Assembly: GCA_016719785.1 (NCBI GenBank)
Contig: JADJYJ010000020.1
Span: forward strand, 1-64,000
Origin: Candidatus Amarolinea dominans
GTDB lineage: Bacteria > Chloroflexota > Anaerolineae > SSC4 > Amarolineaceae
DNA length: 64,000 bases
Direction: 5' to 3'
The position numbers and the translations under genes are program-made. The notes beneath the pieces are model-generated. The model saw only the letters and a list, made by a program, of their open reading frames with translations, had not been told where the DNA came from and made no database searches. This document shows, one piece after another, positions 44,172-53,873 of the stretch. How positions within the stretch are numbered: position 1 is the stretch's first letter; every line of letters begins with the position of its first letter.

Positions 44172-45305
44172 TCAAACGCCGGCCAGCGCGGCCAGCAACG
44201 CATCGGTGTCCGCGGGCCGACCGGCGCTGACGCGGATGCAGTTCTCCAGGCCTGGCTTGGCATAGTGGCGCACCAGCACACCCGCCTGCGCCAACGCCAG
44301 TTTGAGCGCCGTGGCCTCACGACCCTGCACCCGGCACAGCACGAAATTGGCCTGACTGGGGTAGGGCTGCAAGAAGGGGAAGCGCGCCAGTTCCACCTGC
44401 AAGCGCTGACGCTCTGCAATCAGCGCGGCGATGGTCGGCGCGAGGTCGGCCCGGTGCGCCAGCGCGGCCAGCCCGGCCACGGTGGCGGCCACATTGACGT
44501 TGTAGGGCTGCTTGAATTTCCACAGGTGGCGTAGGATCCAGACCGGAAAGATGCCATAGCCCAGGCGCAGCCCCGCGATGCCGGCCCATTTGCTGAAGGT
44601 GCGCAGGACCACGAGGTTGTCATGGCTGGCCACCCATGAGACCGCCGAGTGCTCCAGCCCGGCAAATTCAATGTAGGCCTCATCTAGGATCACAATTAGT
44701 GGCAGGCGCAGCAGGCGGCGCAGATCGGCCGGATCGAGCAGGCTGCCGTCCGGGTTGTTGGGGCTGGTCAGGAAGAGCAGTTTGACGCCCTGGCCGGCCG
44801 CGGCCTGTTCGATGCCCGCCACATCCAGGCTGAAGTCGGGCCGGCGCCACACTTCCACCACGCGGCCGCTGCTGAGCTGCGCATCGAAGCTGTACATGCC
44901 GAAGGTGGGCGGGCAGTTGATGATCGCGTCGCCGGGGCGCAGAAAAATGCGGCACAGGTAGTCCAGCAGCTCATCCGCGCCATGCCCAGCCAGGATCATC
45001 TCGGCCGGCGCGCCCACATACGCGCTTAGCGCCGCGCGCAGGTGACGCTGCTCCGGATCCGGGTAGATGTGGTAGAACGGAAAGGCCGTCAACGCCTCGC
45101 GCACAGCCGGCGCGGGGCCATACGGGTTTTCGTTGGCGTCCAGCTTGACGATCTCCTCGGGCCGGCGGCCCAACTGCTCGCTCAGCACCTCGAAGGGCAG
45201 GATGGGCGTGTACTCCTCAAGTCCCGCCACATCGGGCCGCAGCAGGTGCTCGAAGCTGTGCGCAGCCTGGCCAGGGCGCGAGCCGGACGGTTGAGTAATT
45301 TCCAT
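44172..45305 (-). CDS. hisC: histidinol-phosphate aminotransferase
   Basis: A 377-residue class I/II aminotransferase, seventh step of histidine synthesis. Seen are VKLDANENPYGP, LAGHGADELLDYLCRIFL, TSPNNPDGSLL, VILDEAYIEF, the PLP Lys in LRTFSKWAGIAGLRLGYG and the C-terminal CIRVSAG. It is the last gene of the main minus-strand his transcript. Confidence 0.95.
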   Translation of the reverse strand: MEITQPSGSRPGQAAHSFEHLLRPDVAGLEEYTPILPFEVLSEQLGRRPEEIVKLDANENPYGPAPAVREALTAFPFYHIYPDPEQRHLRAALSAYVGAPAEMILAGHGADELLDYLCRIFLRPGDAIINCPPTFGMYSFDAQLSSGRVVEVWRRPDFSLDVAGIEQAAAGQGVKLLFLTSPNNPDGSLLDPADLRRLLRLPLIVILDEAYIEFAGLEHSAVSWVASHDNLVVLRTFSKWAGIAGLRLGYGIFPVWILRHLWKFKQPYNVNVAATVAGLAALAHRADLAPTIAALIAERQRLQVELARFPFLQPYPSQANFVLCRVQGREATALKLALAQAGVLVRHYAKPGLENCIRVSAGRPADTDALLAALAGV

Positions 45306-45331
45306 GCTTCTCTCCGCGTCACGGCGCCGGC

Positions 45332-45816
45332 TCAGAACGCAGCCGTTGAATCGTCATCCAGGCGCAGTTCCATCGTGGTGCGCGTGGCGTGCGACTGGAA
45401 TCCGTTACGCTCGTACAGCGCACGGGCCTGGGCGTTGTGGTGTTCCACTTCGAGCTGAAGCGCCACGCCGCGATGAAAGCGCGCCCGGTCGCTGATGAAA
45501 TCGAGCGTTGTGCTGCCCCAGCCCCGCCCGCGGTGCGAAGGCCGCAGATAAAGCTCATCAATCAGGAGGAAGGGGCCGCCCAACTCCACCGTGAAACCCC
45601 AGGTCAGGATGGTGTAGCCAACGACGGTCTCGCCGTCCCGAATCAGCCAGACTTCGCCCCAGCGCTCAGGCTCCTCAAGCAGCATCTCGATGGCGCGCTG
45701 ACGGTCGGCCAGCGGAAAGGCGGTCAAACCATCTTCGGCGAAGAGCGCCTGGTTGAGCGTCAGCAGCAGCGCCGCGTCGGGTGGATCCGCGGGTACGTAA
45801 TTCGGATAATCCATCA

Positions 45817-45817
<1 letters not shown>
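45332..45817 (-). CDS. GNAT-family N-acetyltransferase
   Basis: A 161-residue GNAT protein with motif A LYLRPSHRGRGWGSTTLDFI and motif B HNAQARALYERNGF. Its ATG overlaps the hisD stop (TGATG), so it is coupled to hisD and lies in the his operon. Substrate is unknown; a link to histidine metabolism is possible only by position. Confidence 0.8.
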
Positions 45818-47161
<1,344 letters not shown>

Positions 47162-47177
47162 GGTTCCGCTAGGTTTT

Positions 47178-47615
47178 TCAGTGTTTTGTTTCTTCGTCCA
47201 ACGGCGGATGCCAGCCGGCAAGTTTCCACTGACGGCGTGCAGGTACAATGAACTCGTTGTTCAGGCGTAGGGCTTCGACAGTTGCACGGCCAGTTGCGCT
47301 TGTACCGACAATGTACAGGCCGTCATCGCTCCAGGCAAAATGGTCATGCCATGATTGTGTACGCGGGTTGAAAAGCGCAATGATGGCGCCTGTTGCCGGA
47401 TCAGCACCGGTTACCTGCGCTCCCTTGTAGCTGTTGCACCAGGCACATGAGAGCCAAAGGTTTGCTTCGTCAGACGTACCGCCTTGAGATTGAGCGATAA
47501 TATGTTCGATATGCATTTGCGCGCCGCTGAGCAATTGAGAAGTCAGACAATAGCCACAACGATACTTGGCTGTGGACATGACGCGGCGGCGCAGAGTTTT
47601 CGGAATATGCGCCAT
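47178..47615 (-). CDS. HNH endonuclease
   Basis: A 145-residue HNH nuclease. The zinc pair CGYC and the core MHIEHIIAQSQGGTSDEANL with LSCAWCNSYKG are intact; the C-terminal part is a conserved extension of unknown role. It sits between hisG and hisD with its small partner gene, six bases apart, and looks like an inserted accessory pair. Biological target is unknown. Confidence 0.88.
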   Translation of the reverse strand: MAHIPKTLRRRVMSTAKYRCGYCLTSQLLSGAQMHIEHIIAQSQGGTSDEANLWLSCAWCNSYKGAQVTGADPATGAIIALFNPRTQSWHDHFAWSDDGLYIVGTSATGRATVEALRLNNEFIVPARRQWKLAGWHPPLDEETKH

Positions 47616-47621
47616 GTTAGA

Positions 47622-48059
47622 TTATTGGTTGACCAATAGCGGGCGCCCGCCGCGCAGACTCAAGAGCGCGTAGGCGCGTGCTTTGCGCAGGGTGTAGCGG
47701 CCGTATTCCTGGCGTAATGCATCGAGTTCTGCCTGATTTGCGGGACTCAGCGGGTGCTCAGCCTGTGGAGCAGACAGTTCTTTCAGGCGTGCGGCCTGCT
47801 CCATCGGCAGCGATTGATGAGCAATCTGCCACAAGGTCTGATCGCTTAGCCAGGTCATTCGCGCCAATTCGGTTTGTATAGAGACCGGTGCATCATCGGT
47901 GTCTGGAAGAGTGACGGCCAGCATCGAAGCCAGAATCTCCTCAACCGGCGCTTGCAACATGGAGGCCGCTTGCGTCGCCCGGCGCATGACGGCGTCTGAC
48001 AGATGCAGAGTGATAGCATGGCGAGTGATAGAATGGGTAGTGATAGATTGAACGGTCAT
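47622..48059 (-). CDS. hypothetical protein paired with the HNH nuclease
   Basis: A 145-residue protein. The N-terminus (SITTHSITRHAITLHLSD) is repetitive, built from a short DNA repeat. A helical middle (VMRRATQAASMLQAPVEEIL) could be a ribbon-helix-helix-like segment, and the C-terminus is ELDALRQEYGRYTLRKARAYA. It has its own promoter (48102-48133). It may regulate or accompany the nuclease. No enzymatic motif is seen. Confidence 0.65.
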   Translation of the reverse strand: MTVQSITTHSITRHAITLHLSDAVMRRATQAASMLQAPVEEILASMLAVTLPDTDDAPVSIQTELARMTWLSDQTLWQIAHQSLPMEQAARLKELSAPQAEHPLSPANQAELDALRQEYGRYTLRKARAYALLSLRGGRPLLVNQ

Positions 48060-48101
48060 GGTTTCACCTCAACCAGGTTGTTTACCTTATCTCATGAGTG
48101 A

Positions 48102-48133
48102 ATTATAGCACCGCATGGCAAATTTCGTGTCAA
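48102..48133 (-). promoter_or_regulatory. internal promoter of the HNH pair
   Basis: An extended -10 TGCTATAAT (TATAAT at 48102-48107) with TTGACA (48128-48133) at a long 20-base spacing. The -35 overlaps the hisG stop codon. Confidence 0.5.
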
Positions 48134-48855
48134 AGGTCCGTCGGTTGGATCGCGCTGCGCAGGCGTTCGAGCAGGTCGGTCATGCTGGTGGCTTTGAGAC
48201 GATAGCTGGCGCGGTTGGCGATGAGGCAGGCCTGCGATTCCAGGATGGTGCGCAGTTCCACCAGGCCGTGCGCGCGCAGGGTGTTGCCGGTTTCCACCAG
48301 GTCAACGATCAGGTCGGCCAATCCCACCACCGGCGCCAGCTCCACGGACCCGCTCAGGGCGATGATCTCGGCCGAAATGCCGCGCCCCTGGAAATAGGCG
48401 CGTGCCAGGTTGGGGTACTTGGTGGCGACGCGTGGATTCGACTCCAGGCGCAGCGGTCGCGAGGGGCGCTCGGCCCAACCGGCCACCACCAGCCGGCAAT
48501 GACCGAAGGGCAGGCGCAGCGGCTCGTAGACATCGCGGCCGCTCTCAGCCAGCACATCCTCGCCGACCACGCCCAGGTCGGCCACGCCATACTCGACATA
48601 AATCGGAACATCGCCTGGCTTGGCCAGCAGGTAGCTGACGCGGCCGGCCGCGCCCGCAATGATCAGGCGCCGGGCCGCATCATCATCGTTCGGATCGGCG
48701 GCGTCGCGACCGTAGCCGATCTGCGCCAGCAGGGCCAGGGCCTGCTGCTGCATGCGCCCTTTGGGCAGGGCAATGGTCAACTGCCGTGCGTCGAAGGTGG
48801 AAGTTGGCAGCGCCATACCCTGGCTGTTGGCACGCGGTCCGTCGCCGATCATCAT
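48130..48855 (-). CDS. hisG: ATP phosphoribosyltransferase, short form
   Basis: First step of histidine synthesis, joining ATP and PRPP. A 241-residue short HisG, with LTIALPKGRMQQQALALL, GVADLGVVGEDVLAE, TKYPNLARAYFQ and the PRPP loop GLADLIVDLVETGNTLRAHG. Short forms lack the C-terminal regulatory domain and need HisZ, which is encoded directly upstream with a 4-base overlap (ATGA). An internal ATG (48816) would give a start nearer the family norm. Confidence 0.95.
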   Translation of the reverse strand: MMIGDGPRANSQGMALPTSTFDARQLTIALPKGRMQQQALALLAQIGYGRDAADPNDDDAARRLIIAGAAGRVSYLLAKPGDVPIYVEYGVADLGVVGEDVLAESGRDVYEPLRLPFGHCRLVVAGWAERPSRPLRLESNPRVATKYPNLARAYFQGRGISAEIIALSGSVELAPVVGLADLIVDLVETGNTLRAHGLVELRTILESQACLIANRASYRLKATSMTDLLERLRSAIQPTDL

Positions 48856-50114
48856 AGCGCCTCCGGTGGTGCGGCCAAGAAGTCGGCGAGCGCCCAGGCC
48901 TGTGCGCTGTTGGCGGTCAGGAGATGGATGCCCTCTTCATGTAGCCAGAGCAGGCGGGGAATGGCGTGCTGCTGCGCCAGCGTGCGCAGCGCATCTTCGC
49001 TGCGGCCGAGCACATCCACATCCACGACCTGACCCGCGGCGCGCCGGCCGGCTATCCAGCCTTGCAGTGCGGTCACGTCCGCGGCAGGTGCGACGCCCAT
49101 CAGCCAATCGGGCGTCAGGGAGTGTGCGGGCGCCTGCTGTTGACGGGCAATGCGCAGCACGCGGTCCACGACCAGGGCGCAGCCAACTGCCGGCAGCGCA
49201 GGGCCGAAATGTCCGATCAAGTTGTCATATCGCCCGCCGCTGCAAATGGCCGCGCCGCTGCCCGGCGCGAAGCCTTCGAAGGTGATGCCGGTGTAGTAGG
49301 CCATGCCCCGGATCTCGCCCAGATCCAGGCTGATGTGAGGCGCCAATCCGGCCGCGGCCAGGCGCGCATAGATGGCCTGCAGATGATGAACCGCGGCCGC
49401 CATGTCAGTGGTCAGGCAAATTTCCAGGGCTTGGGCGCAGACCCCGGCGCCGCCGGTCAGGCGCGGTAGGGTCTGCAGAGCACGGCGCGCCGGCAAGGTC
49501 AGCGGCAGCGTGGGCAGGAGGGCCGCCAGATCACCCTGGCGCTTGCGGTCAATGGCCTCGCTCAGCGTCAGGGTGGCCTCTGGCGTCAGCTTGAGCGCGG
49601 CCAACAGGCTGTGGTAGAACCCGATGTGGCCGATCGTCAGTTGGAAGTCGGTCAGGCCGGCGGCGCGCAGCGCGGCGATGGTCAGGCTGAGGACTTCGAC
49701 ATCGGCCGCGACCGTGCTGGCGCCGATCAGCTCACAGCCGGCTTGGCTGAACTCACGGCGGCGGCCGGCCTGCGGTTCTTCGTAGCGAAAGACATTGCCG
49801 ATGTAGAACAGGCGCAGCGGGAGCGGTTCCGCGTACAGCTTGGTGCCGACGGCGCGCGCGGTGGGGATGGTGAGATCAGGGCGCAGGGCCAGGGTCTGGC
49901 CGTCACGATCTACGAAGCGGATCATGGTGTTCGCCAACTGGCTGCCGGCCGGCCCGGCAACGACCTCGGCATATTCGAGCGTCGGTGGAATGATCTCGCT
50001 GTAAGCCCAACCGGCGAAGGTTTGGCGCAGCCGCGTTTCCAGGGCGCGCTGGTGTGCGGCATCCTCAAGGAAAAGATCGCCCACTCCGTAGGGTATCTGG
50101 CCTGGTATCAACAC
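48852..50114 (-). CDS. hisZ: ATP phosphoribosyltransferase regulatory subunit
   Basis: A 420-residue paralogue of histidyl-tRNA synthetase that makes short HisG active and His-sensitive. Class II-like motif 2 (LRLFYIGNVFRYEEPQAGRRREF) and SQAGCELIG are present, but the C-terminal anticodon domain is reduced and divergent. Adjacent hisG of the short type makes HisZ rather than HisS the better call. First structural gene of the his operon, just after the attenuator. Confidence 0.92.
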   Translation of the reverse strand: MLIPGQIPYGVGDLFLEDAAHQRALETRLRQTFAGWAYSEIIPPTLEYAEVVAGPAGSQLANTMIRFVDRDGQTLALRPDLTIPTARAVGTKLYAEPLPLRLFYIGNVFRYEEPQAGRRREFSQAGCELIGASTVAADVEVLSLTIAALRAAGLTDFQLTIGHIGFYHSLLAALKLTPEATLTLSEAIDRKRQGDLAALLPTLPLTLPARRALQTLPRLTGGAGVCAQALEICLTTDMAAAVHHLQAIYARLAAAGLAPHISLDLGEIRGMAYYTGITFEGFAPGSGAAICSGGRYDNLIGHFGPALPAVGCALVVDRVLRIARQQQAPAHSLTPDWLMGVAPAADVTALQGWIAGRRAAGQVVDVDVLGRSEDALRTLAQQHAIPRLLWLHEEGIHLLTANSAQAWALADFLAAPPEAL

Positions 50115-50131
50115 AGCCTCGCTTTGACAAT

Positions 50132-50160
50132 AAAAAAGACTAGTTCAGCGAACTAGTCTT
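50132..50160 (-). terminator. his attenuator terminator
   Basis: On the minus strand an 11-bp perfect stem (50160-50150 with 50146-50136, loop GCT) is followed by a six-T run ending at 50132. It lies 18 bases before the hisZ start. Part of it, 50143-50149, can instead pair with 50190-50196 in the leader ORF. Confidence 0.92.
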
Positions 50161-50184
50161 GAGGACAGGCGCCAGCGGGCGCGG

Positions 50185-50274
50185 TTACGGCTGAACCTGT
50201 CCGGGTTTGCGATGATGATGGTCGTCGCCACGAAAGGTGTACGGTCGTCCAACAGCTACTTGCAAGGTCATCAT
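50185..50274 (-). CDS. hisL: his operon leader peptide with three His codons
   Basis: A 29-codon ORF (MMTLQVAVGRPYTFRGDD, then HHH, then RKPGQVQP). The codons at 50220-50212 are CAT CAT CAT. It begins seven bases after the -10 element, so its message may be leaderless. Segment 50196-50202 can pair with 50163-50169, extended by GCGCC/GGCGC. Segment 50190-50196 can pair with terminator bases 50143-50149. A ribosome stalled at the His codons would cover the first helix and free the second, preventing termination. This is the classic his attenuation layout. Confidence 0.88.
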   Translation of the reverse strand: MMTLQVAVGRPYTFRGDDHHHRKPGQVQP

Positions 50275-50281
50275 GAACGGC

Positions 50282-50310
50282 AGTTTAGCATAGGCCCATC
50301 CAAAAGTCAA
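50282..50310 (-). promoter_or_regulatory. promoter of the his operon
   Basis: TTGACT (50305-50310), 17-base spacer, TAAACT (50282-50287) on the minus strand. Predicted start is at or next to the hisL ATG. Confidence 0.85.
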
Positions 50311-50391
50311 AGCAATCACAAGCTCAGAGCCGATCCCAATAGCCCGCAGCATTGGGCCGCATGCCAGCCAGGACGCCCGCGAGGGGTCAAG

Positions 50392-50502
50392 CTATCTTTT
50401 TGGGATAGGTTCCCAGATTTCAGCATACTTGACAAACTTCTCCATCCGCAGTATGATCTTGGGCAGGAGCTTGATATGAAAATAGCGGACGATCTCATGA
50501 TC
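50392..50502 (-). other. possible C-terminal gene remnant
   Basis: A stop-terminated frame without a start reads DHEIVRYFHIKLLPKIILRM and KFVKYAEIWEPIPKR, which looks protein-like. The surrounding 50281-50571 holds the his promoter and otherwise nothing recognisable. Family unknown. Confidence 0.3.
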
Positions 50503-50571
50503 AACACTTCAATCCCTTTCCTCCGCTCTCCCAATTCACCCATCCTCGCGTCCGGTAGATAATCTCTCAAG

Positions 50572-51057
50572 ATGGATCGTATGCAAATTACCAGATGGTT
50601 TTGCTTGGGCTGCCTTCTCTTGTCATTGACGAGTTGTGTTCGTGTGACAGAGAACCCAGCTGAGAAGAGTGTTGACGCCAACACCGATTATCGTACCGAC
50701 ACCGCGGGCCTGCGCGATGTGCGCGTGGCTGCCATCGAGTTCGATTCCAAAAAGGCCGTCCTGAACGATGGTCGTCTCGGACTGCTGGTGGTCATCGAAA
50801 ATCGCGGCGATGCGCCGGAGTATGATGTGCCCGTGCGTGTCATCCTCAGTGATGATGCCGATTCTGTGGTGCTGGATCATACTGAATATGCGTCGGTGAT
50901 TGCCGGGCGTGAAACGGCCATTATTCGCTTCGAAGGCAACCTGGCTGGCGCGCTCAGATCACGCTATCAATTGCGCGTCGAAGTGGGTTGCGTGGCCGAT
51001 GAAACGAACACATTGAATAATGTCCGCGTCTACGACGTGGCTGTCAATGAGCCGTAG
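50572..51057 (+). CDS. lipoprotein with CARDB-like domain
   Basis: A 161-residue protein with a lipoprotein signal ending in LTSC (Cys about residue 22). Residues about 47-155 resemble a CARDB cell-adhesion beta-sandwich: VRVAAIEFDSKKAVLNDGRL, VVIENRGDAPEYDVPVRV and YQLRVEVGCVADETNTLNN. It is probably exposed on the outer face of the membrane. Function is unknown. ATG 50581 is an alternative start. A structured terminator follows. Confidence 0.7.
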   Translation: MDRMQITRWFCLGCLLLSLTSCVRVTENPAEKSVDANTDYRTDTAGLRDVRVAAIEFDSKKAVLNDGRLGLLVVIENRGDAPEYDVPVRVILSDDADSVVLDHTEYASVIAGRETAIIRFEGNLAGALRSRYQLRVEVGCVADETNTLNNVRVYDVAVNEP

Positions 51058-51099
51058 GTTGTCCCCCCGCTAAATAAGTCTATATTTCCTTGAGGCACG

Positions 51100-51149
51100 A
51101 GGGCACCGACGGGTGGCCGATGTAAATTCGACACCGAGGTGCTCTTTTT
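51100..51149 (+). terminator. nested two-stem terminator
   Basis: Outer stem 51100-51107 with 51138-51145, then TTTTT. The 30-base loop holds a second hairpin (GGTG 51112-51115 with CACC 51132-51135, CGA with TCG). The several GGTG and CACC segments could pair in more than one way. Confidence 0.65.
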
Positions 51150-51300
51150 GCGCCCGGCCATCACGCAACCCAGGGATTGAAAGTGAATGAGATGGCGCGT
51201 TTTGCCGGGAAAACGCGCAAAAGCACGGGACGCACCGTTTTCACGAACCCGAAGGTTGGTCATGCGGCGATTTAGCAGCCATCTCAAAGAGAGTCGCAAG

Positions 51301-52425
51301 ATGCAGAAGGGCCGCACGGTCAGTCAGAGCCGTTTGCTACCTTGTCTGATCAGCCTGCTGGCTTTGCTGTCGGTGGCCGCCGGTCCACCGGTGCAGCGTG
51401 ATGGCAGTCGTTCGCCGCTGCGGCTGTACCCGCACCAGGTTTCCAGCATACGCCAGGCTGCCCAATGGCCGGCTGTGCAGGCGCAGTCTGCGCTGGTGGC
51501 CGACGTGGATACGAACCAGGTGCTGATGGCAAAACAGGCCGATGTACCACGCCCCATGGCCAGCACGACCAAAATTATGACCGCGCTGTTGGCGTTGGAG
51601 CGCGGCGACTTGGATCGCGTGGCAACCGTGCCCGCGGCAGCCCTGGCCGTGGGCGGCAGCTCGATGTACCTGCAGGCCGGCGAAACCCTCACGGTCGAAG
51701 ACCTGCTGTATGGGCTGCTGTTGGTTTCGGCCAATGACGCGGCGGTGACAATTGCCCTGGACATCGCCGGCAGTGAGGATGCGTTCGTTGCGCTGATGAA
51801 TCGCCGGGCGTCCGAATTGGGACTGACGCAGACTCATTTCATGAATGCGCACGGTCTCGATGCGCCAGGCCATTACGCCAGCGCGCGTGATCTGTACCAG
51901 CTCACAGTCAGCGCGCTGCGCTATCCTGTGTTTGCGCGCATCGTCGCCACGGTCAACCACAACGCCGGCGGCTATGCGCTGACCAATATCAACGAGCTGT
52001 TGACCCTGGACGCCCATGCGGATGGGGTCAAGACTGGCACGACCGACGAGGCCGGCGAGTGTCTGATCGGGTCGGTGAATCAGGACGGCCATCGCACGAT
52101 TGTGGTGATTCTGGGCAGCACGCAGCGCTACGCGGATGCCAACGATCTGCTGGCGCATTACCGGTCGTTTTATGGCTGGATGACGTTGAGCGTGCCAGAC
52201 AGCGCGCTCAACCGGGCACGCGACCGCGCGGGCGAATGGCGTTTCCTGACCACTGGGCCAGCGTCCACGGTTTTCATCCCGCGCTGGCAGCGTCCCTGGG
52301 TGCAGCCCCTGCGCGAACGTCTGCTTGATGACAATGATCAGGCGGGCGCTCCGGCCGGCGTGGTTCATTTCCTGCAAGGTGATCAGGACCTGGGCACGCA
52401 GCCGCTGCTGTGGGGCGCGTACTGA
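51301..52425 (+). CDS. D-alanyl-D-alanine carboxypeptidase (PBP5/6 type)
   Basis: A 374-residue S11 peptidase trimming peptidoglycan pentapeptides. Signal peptide RLLPCLISLLALLSVAAG at the N-terminus. Active-site motifs are SxxK (MASTTKIMTALLA), SxN (LLVSANDAAV) and KTG (ADGVKTGTTDEAGECL). The catalytic domain ends near residue 290; the last 80 residues are a weakly conserved tail. ATG 51301 gives the shortest natural signal peptide and has GAGAG upstream; ATG 51262 is possible. Confidence 0.88.
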   Translation: MQKGRTVSQSRLLPCLISLLALLSVAAGPPVQRDGSRSPLRLYPHQVSSIRQAAQWPAVQAQSALVADVDTNQVLMAKQADVPRPMASTTKIMTALLALERGDLDRVATVPAAALAVGGSSMYLQAGETLTVEDLLYGLLLVSANDAAVTIALDIAGSEDAFVALMNRRASELGLTQTHFMNAHGLDAPGHYASARDLYQLTVSALRYPVFARIVATVNHNAGGYALTNINELLTLDAHADGVKTGTTDEAGECLIGSVNQDGHRTIVVILGSTQRYADANDLLAHYRSFYGWMTLSVPDSALNRARDRAGEWRFLTTGPASTVFIPRWQRPWVQPLRERLLDDNDQAGAPAGVVHFLQGDQDLGTQPLLWGAY

Positions 52426-52450
52426 CGAGCGGGAAGTTCGCTGTTGGAGA

Positions 52451-52493
52451 GCGGGGAGATCGTAGCGGGGGAGATCGTAGGGAGGAGATTGTA
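52451..52493 (+). repeat. three tandem ribosome-site-like repeats before rluB
   Basis: GCGGGGAGATCGTAG, then GGGGGAGATCGTAG, then GGAGGAGATTGTA leads straight to the ATG. Each unit contains an anti-16S-like purine run; only the last is spaced to work. Confidence 0.8.
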
Positions 52494-53873
52494 ATGGAAG
52501 AGCGTCTGCAGAAAATCATGGCACATGCGGGGGTTGCCTCACGCCGCGCGTGCGAAGAGATAATCGTGGATGGCCGCGTGAAGGTCAATGGCAAGGTCGT
52601 CACCGAACTGGGCACACGGGTGGATCCGGACAAAGATACGGTGCTGCTCGATGGGCACCCGCTGACCGGCTCCGAGGCGTTGCGCTACATCGTGCTCTAC
52701 AAACCGGCCGGCTATCTTTCGGATACGGAGAGCACCGACGGCCGCCCGTGTCTGGTTGACCTGGTCAAAGTGCCTCAGCGCCTCTATCCGGTGGGGCGCC
52801 TCGATTTCGACAGCGAGGGCCTGATGCTGCTGACCAACGATGGCAATCTGGCCCACCGGCTCACCCATCCGCGCTACGAGCATCCGAAAGAATACCTGGT
52901 GCTGGTCGAGGGAAAGCCTGGCCCCATTGCCTTGCGCAAGCTGCGTCAGGGCATCGAACTGAGCGGCGGCAAGACCGCACCGGCCGAGGCGGAGATTGTT
53001 GATGGCCCGCCGCCTTACTTAGCGCGATCAAGCGATGCCCGCTCACAGCCCACCAGTTGGTTGCGCATGGTGCTGCGCGAAGGGCGCAAGCGCGAAATTC
53101 GCCACATGACCGCGGTCGTTGGTCACCCCGTCCTACGCCTGATCCGGGTGGGTCTGGGGCCGCTGCGCCTGGTACACCTCGAAGCCGGCGCGTGGCGTGA
53201 TGCCACCCTGACCGAACTACGCCACCTGCGCCGCGTGCTGCAAGATAAACCGGCTGCGCACGGCACGCACTTGGCGGTCGTTCCTGGCCGCAGTCAACGC
53301 AGCGGTCCCCGTCGCGCACAGCCGGCGCCCCGTCCTGCCCACGGACGCCCGCCCCGCCGCCCGGCGCCGGATCGCACTGACCTCAGCGCGGATACCGCCG
53401 ATGCACCGCGGCGTGACGCCAGCGCGGATGCCGCGCGCCCGCCGCGCCACACCGAGGGCGCCGAGGCCGCGGATGCACCGCGCCGTGACGCCAGCGCCCG
53501 CCCAGGGCGCCGTGCGGATGCCACCCGCCGGCCGCGCCGTTCAGATACCGCGCGTCCGCCCCGCCGCGCCGAGGGCGCGGATGCCGCGGATGCACCCCGC
53601 CGTGACGCCAGCGCCCGTCCAGTTCGCCGCGCGGATGCCGCGGATGCACCCCGCCGTGACGCCAGCGCCCGTCCAGTTCGCCGCACCGGCTCAGCCCGCC
53701 CACCGCGCGCTGACCGCGCCGCGGCCCCTGGTCAAGCGGACAGCCGCGGCCCTGGCCGGCGTGATTCTGGCGGCCGTTCGCCCTATCCGGGTAGCGACAG
53801 CCGGCCGCGCCGGGCGCGCCCCTTGTCCGCGGGAGGCCGCATCGCGCGCGTGCGCCGCAAGAGATCAACCTGA
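52494..53873 (+). CDS. RluB/RsuA-type pseudouridine synthase with Arg-rich repetitive tail
   Basis: A 459-residue protein. An S4 RNA-binding domain (MEERLQKIMAHAGVASRRAC, about 1-60) precedes the catalytic domain with the nucleophile Asp in YPVGRLDFDSEGLMLLTNDG and the closing LREGRKREIRHM and IRVGLGPL. Normal family members end near residue 250. Here some 200 further residues are repeats of ADAPRRDASARPVRR and APRRDASARP. The tail is strongly basic and probably disordered, perhaps adding RNA or ribosome affinity. Start 52494 follows GGAGGAG. Its stop overlaps cmk (TGATG). Confidence 0.88.
   Translation: MEERLQKIMAHAGVASRRACEEIIVDGRVKVNGKVVTELGTRVDPDKDTVLLDGHPLTGSEALRYIVLYKPAGYLSDTESTDGRPCLVDLVKVPQRLYPVGRLDFDSEGLMLLTNDGNLAHRLTHPRYEHPKEYLVLVEGKPGPIALRKLRQGIELSGGKTAPAEAEIVDGPPPYLARSSDARSQPTSWLRMVLREGRKREIRHMTAVVGHPVLRLIRVGLGPLRLVHLEAGAWRDATLTELRHLRRVLQDKPAAHGTHLAVVPGRSQRSGPRRAQPAPRPAHGRPPRRPAPDRTDLSADTADAPRRDASADAARPPRHTEGAEAADAPRRDASARPGRRADATRRPRRSDTARPPRRAEGADAADAPRRDASARPVRRADAADAPRRDASARPVRRTGSARPPRADRAAAPGQADSRGPGRRDSGGRSPYPGSDSRPRRARPLSAGGRIARVRRKRST

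Noticed and set aside
48852..50114. Histidyl-tRNA synthetase
   Set aside because: Adjacent to a short HisG and lacking a recognisable anticodon-binding domain, it fits HisZ better.
51090..51150. Guanidine-II (mini-ykkC) riboswitch
   Set aside because: ACGA and ACGG occur close together but not as two clean hairpin loops, and neighbouring genes are unrelated to guanidine export.
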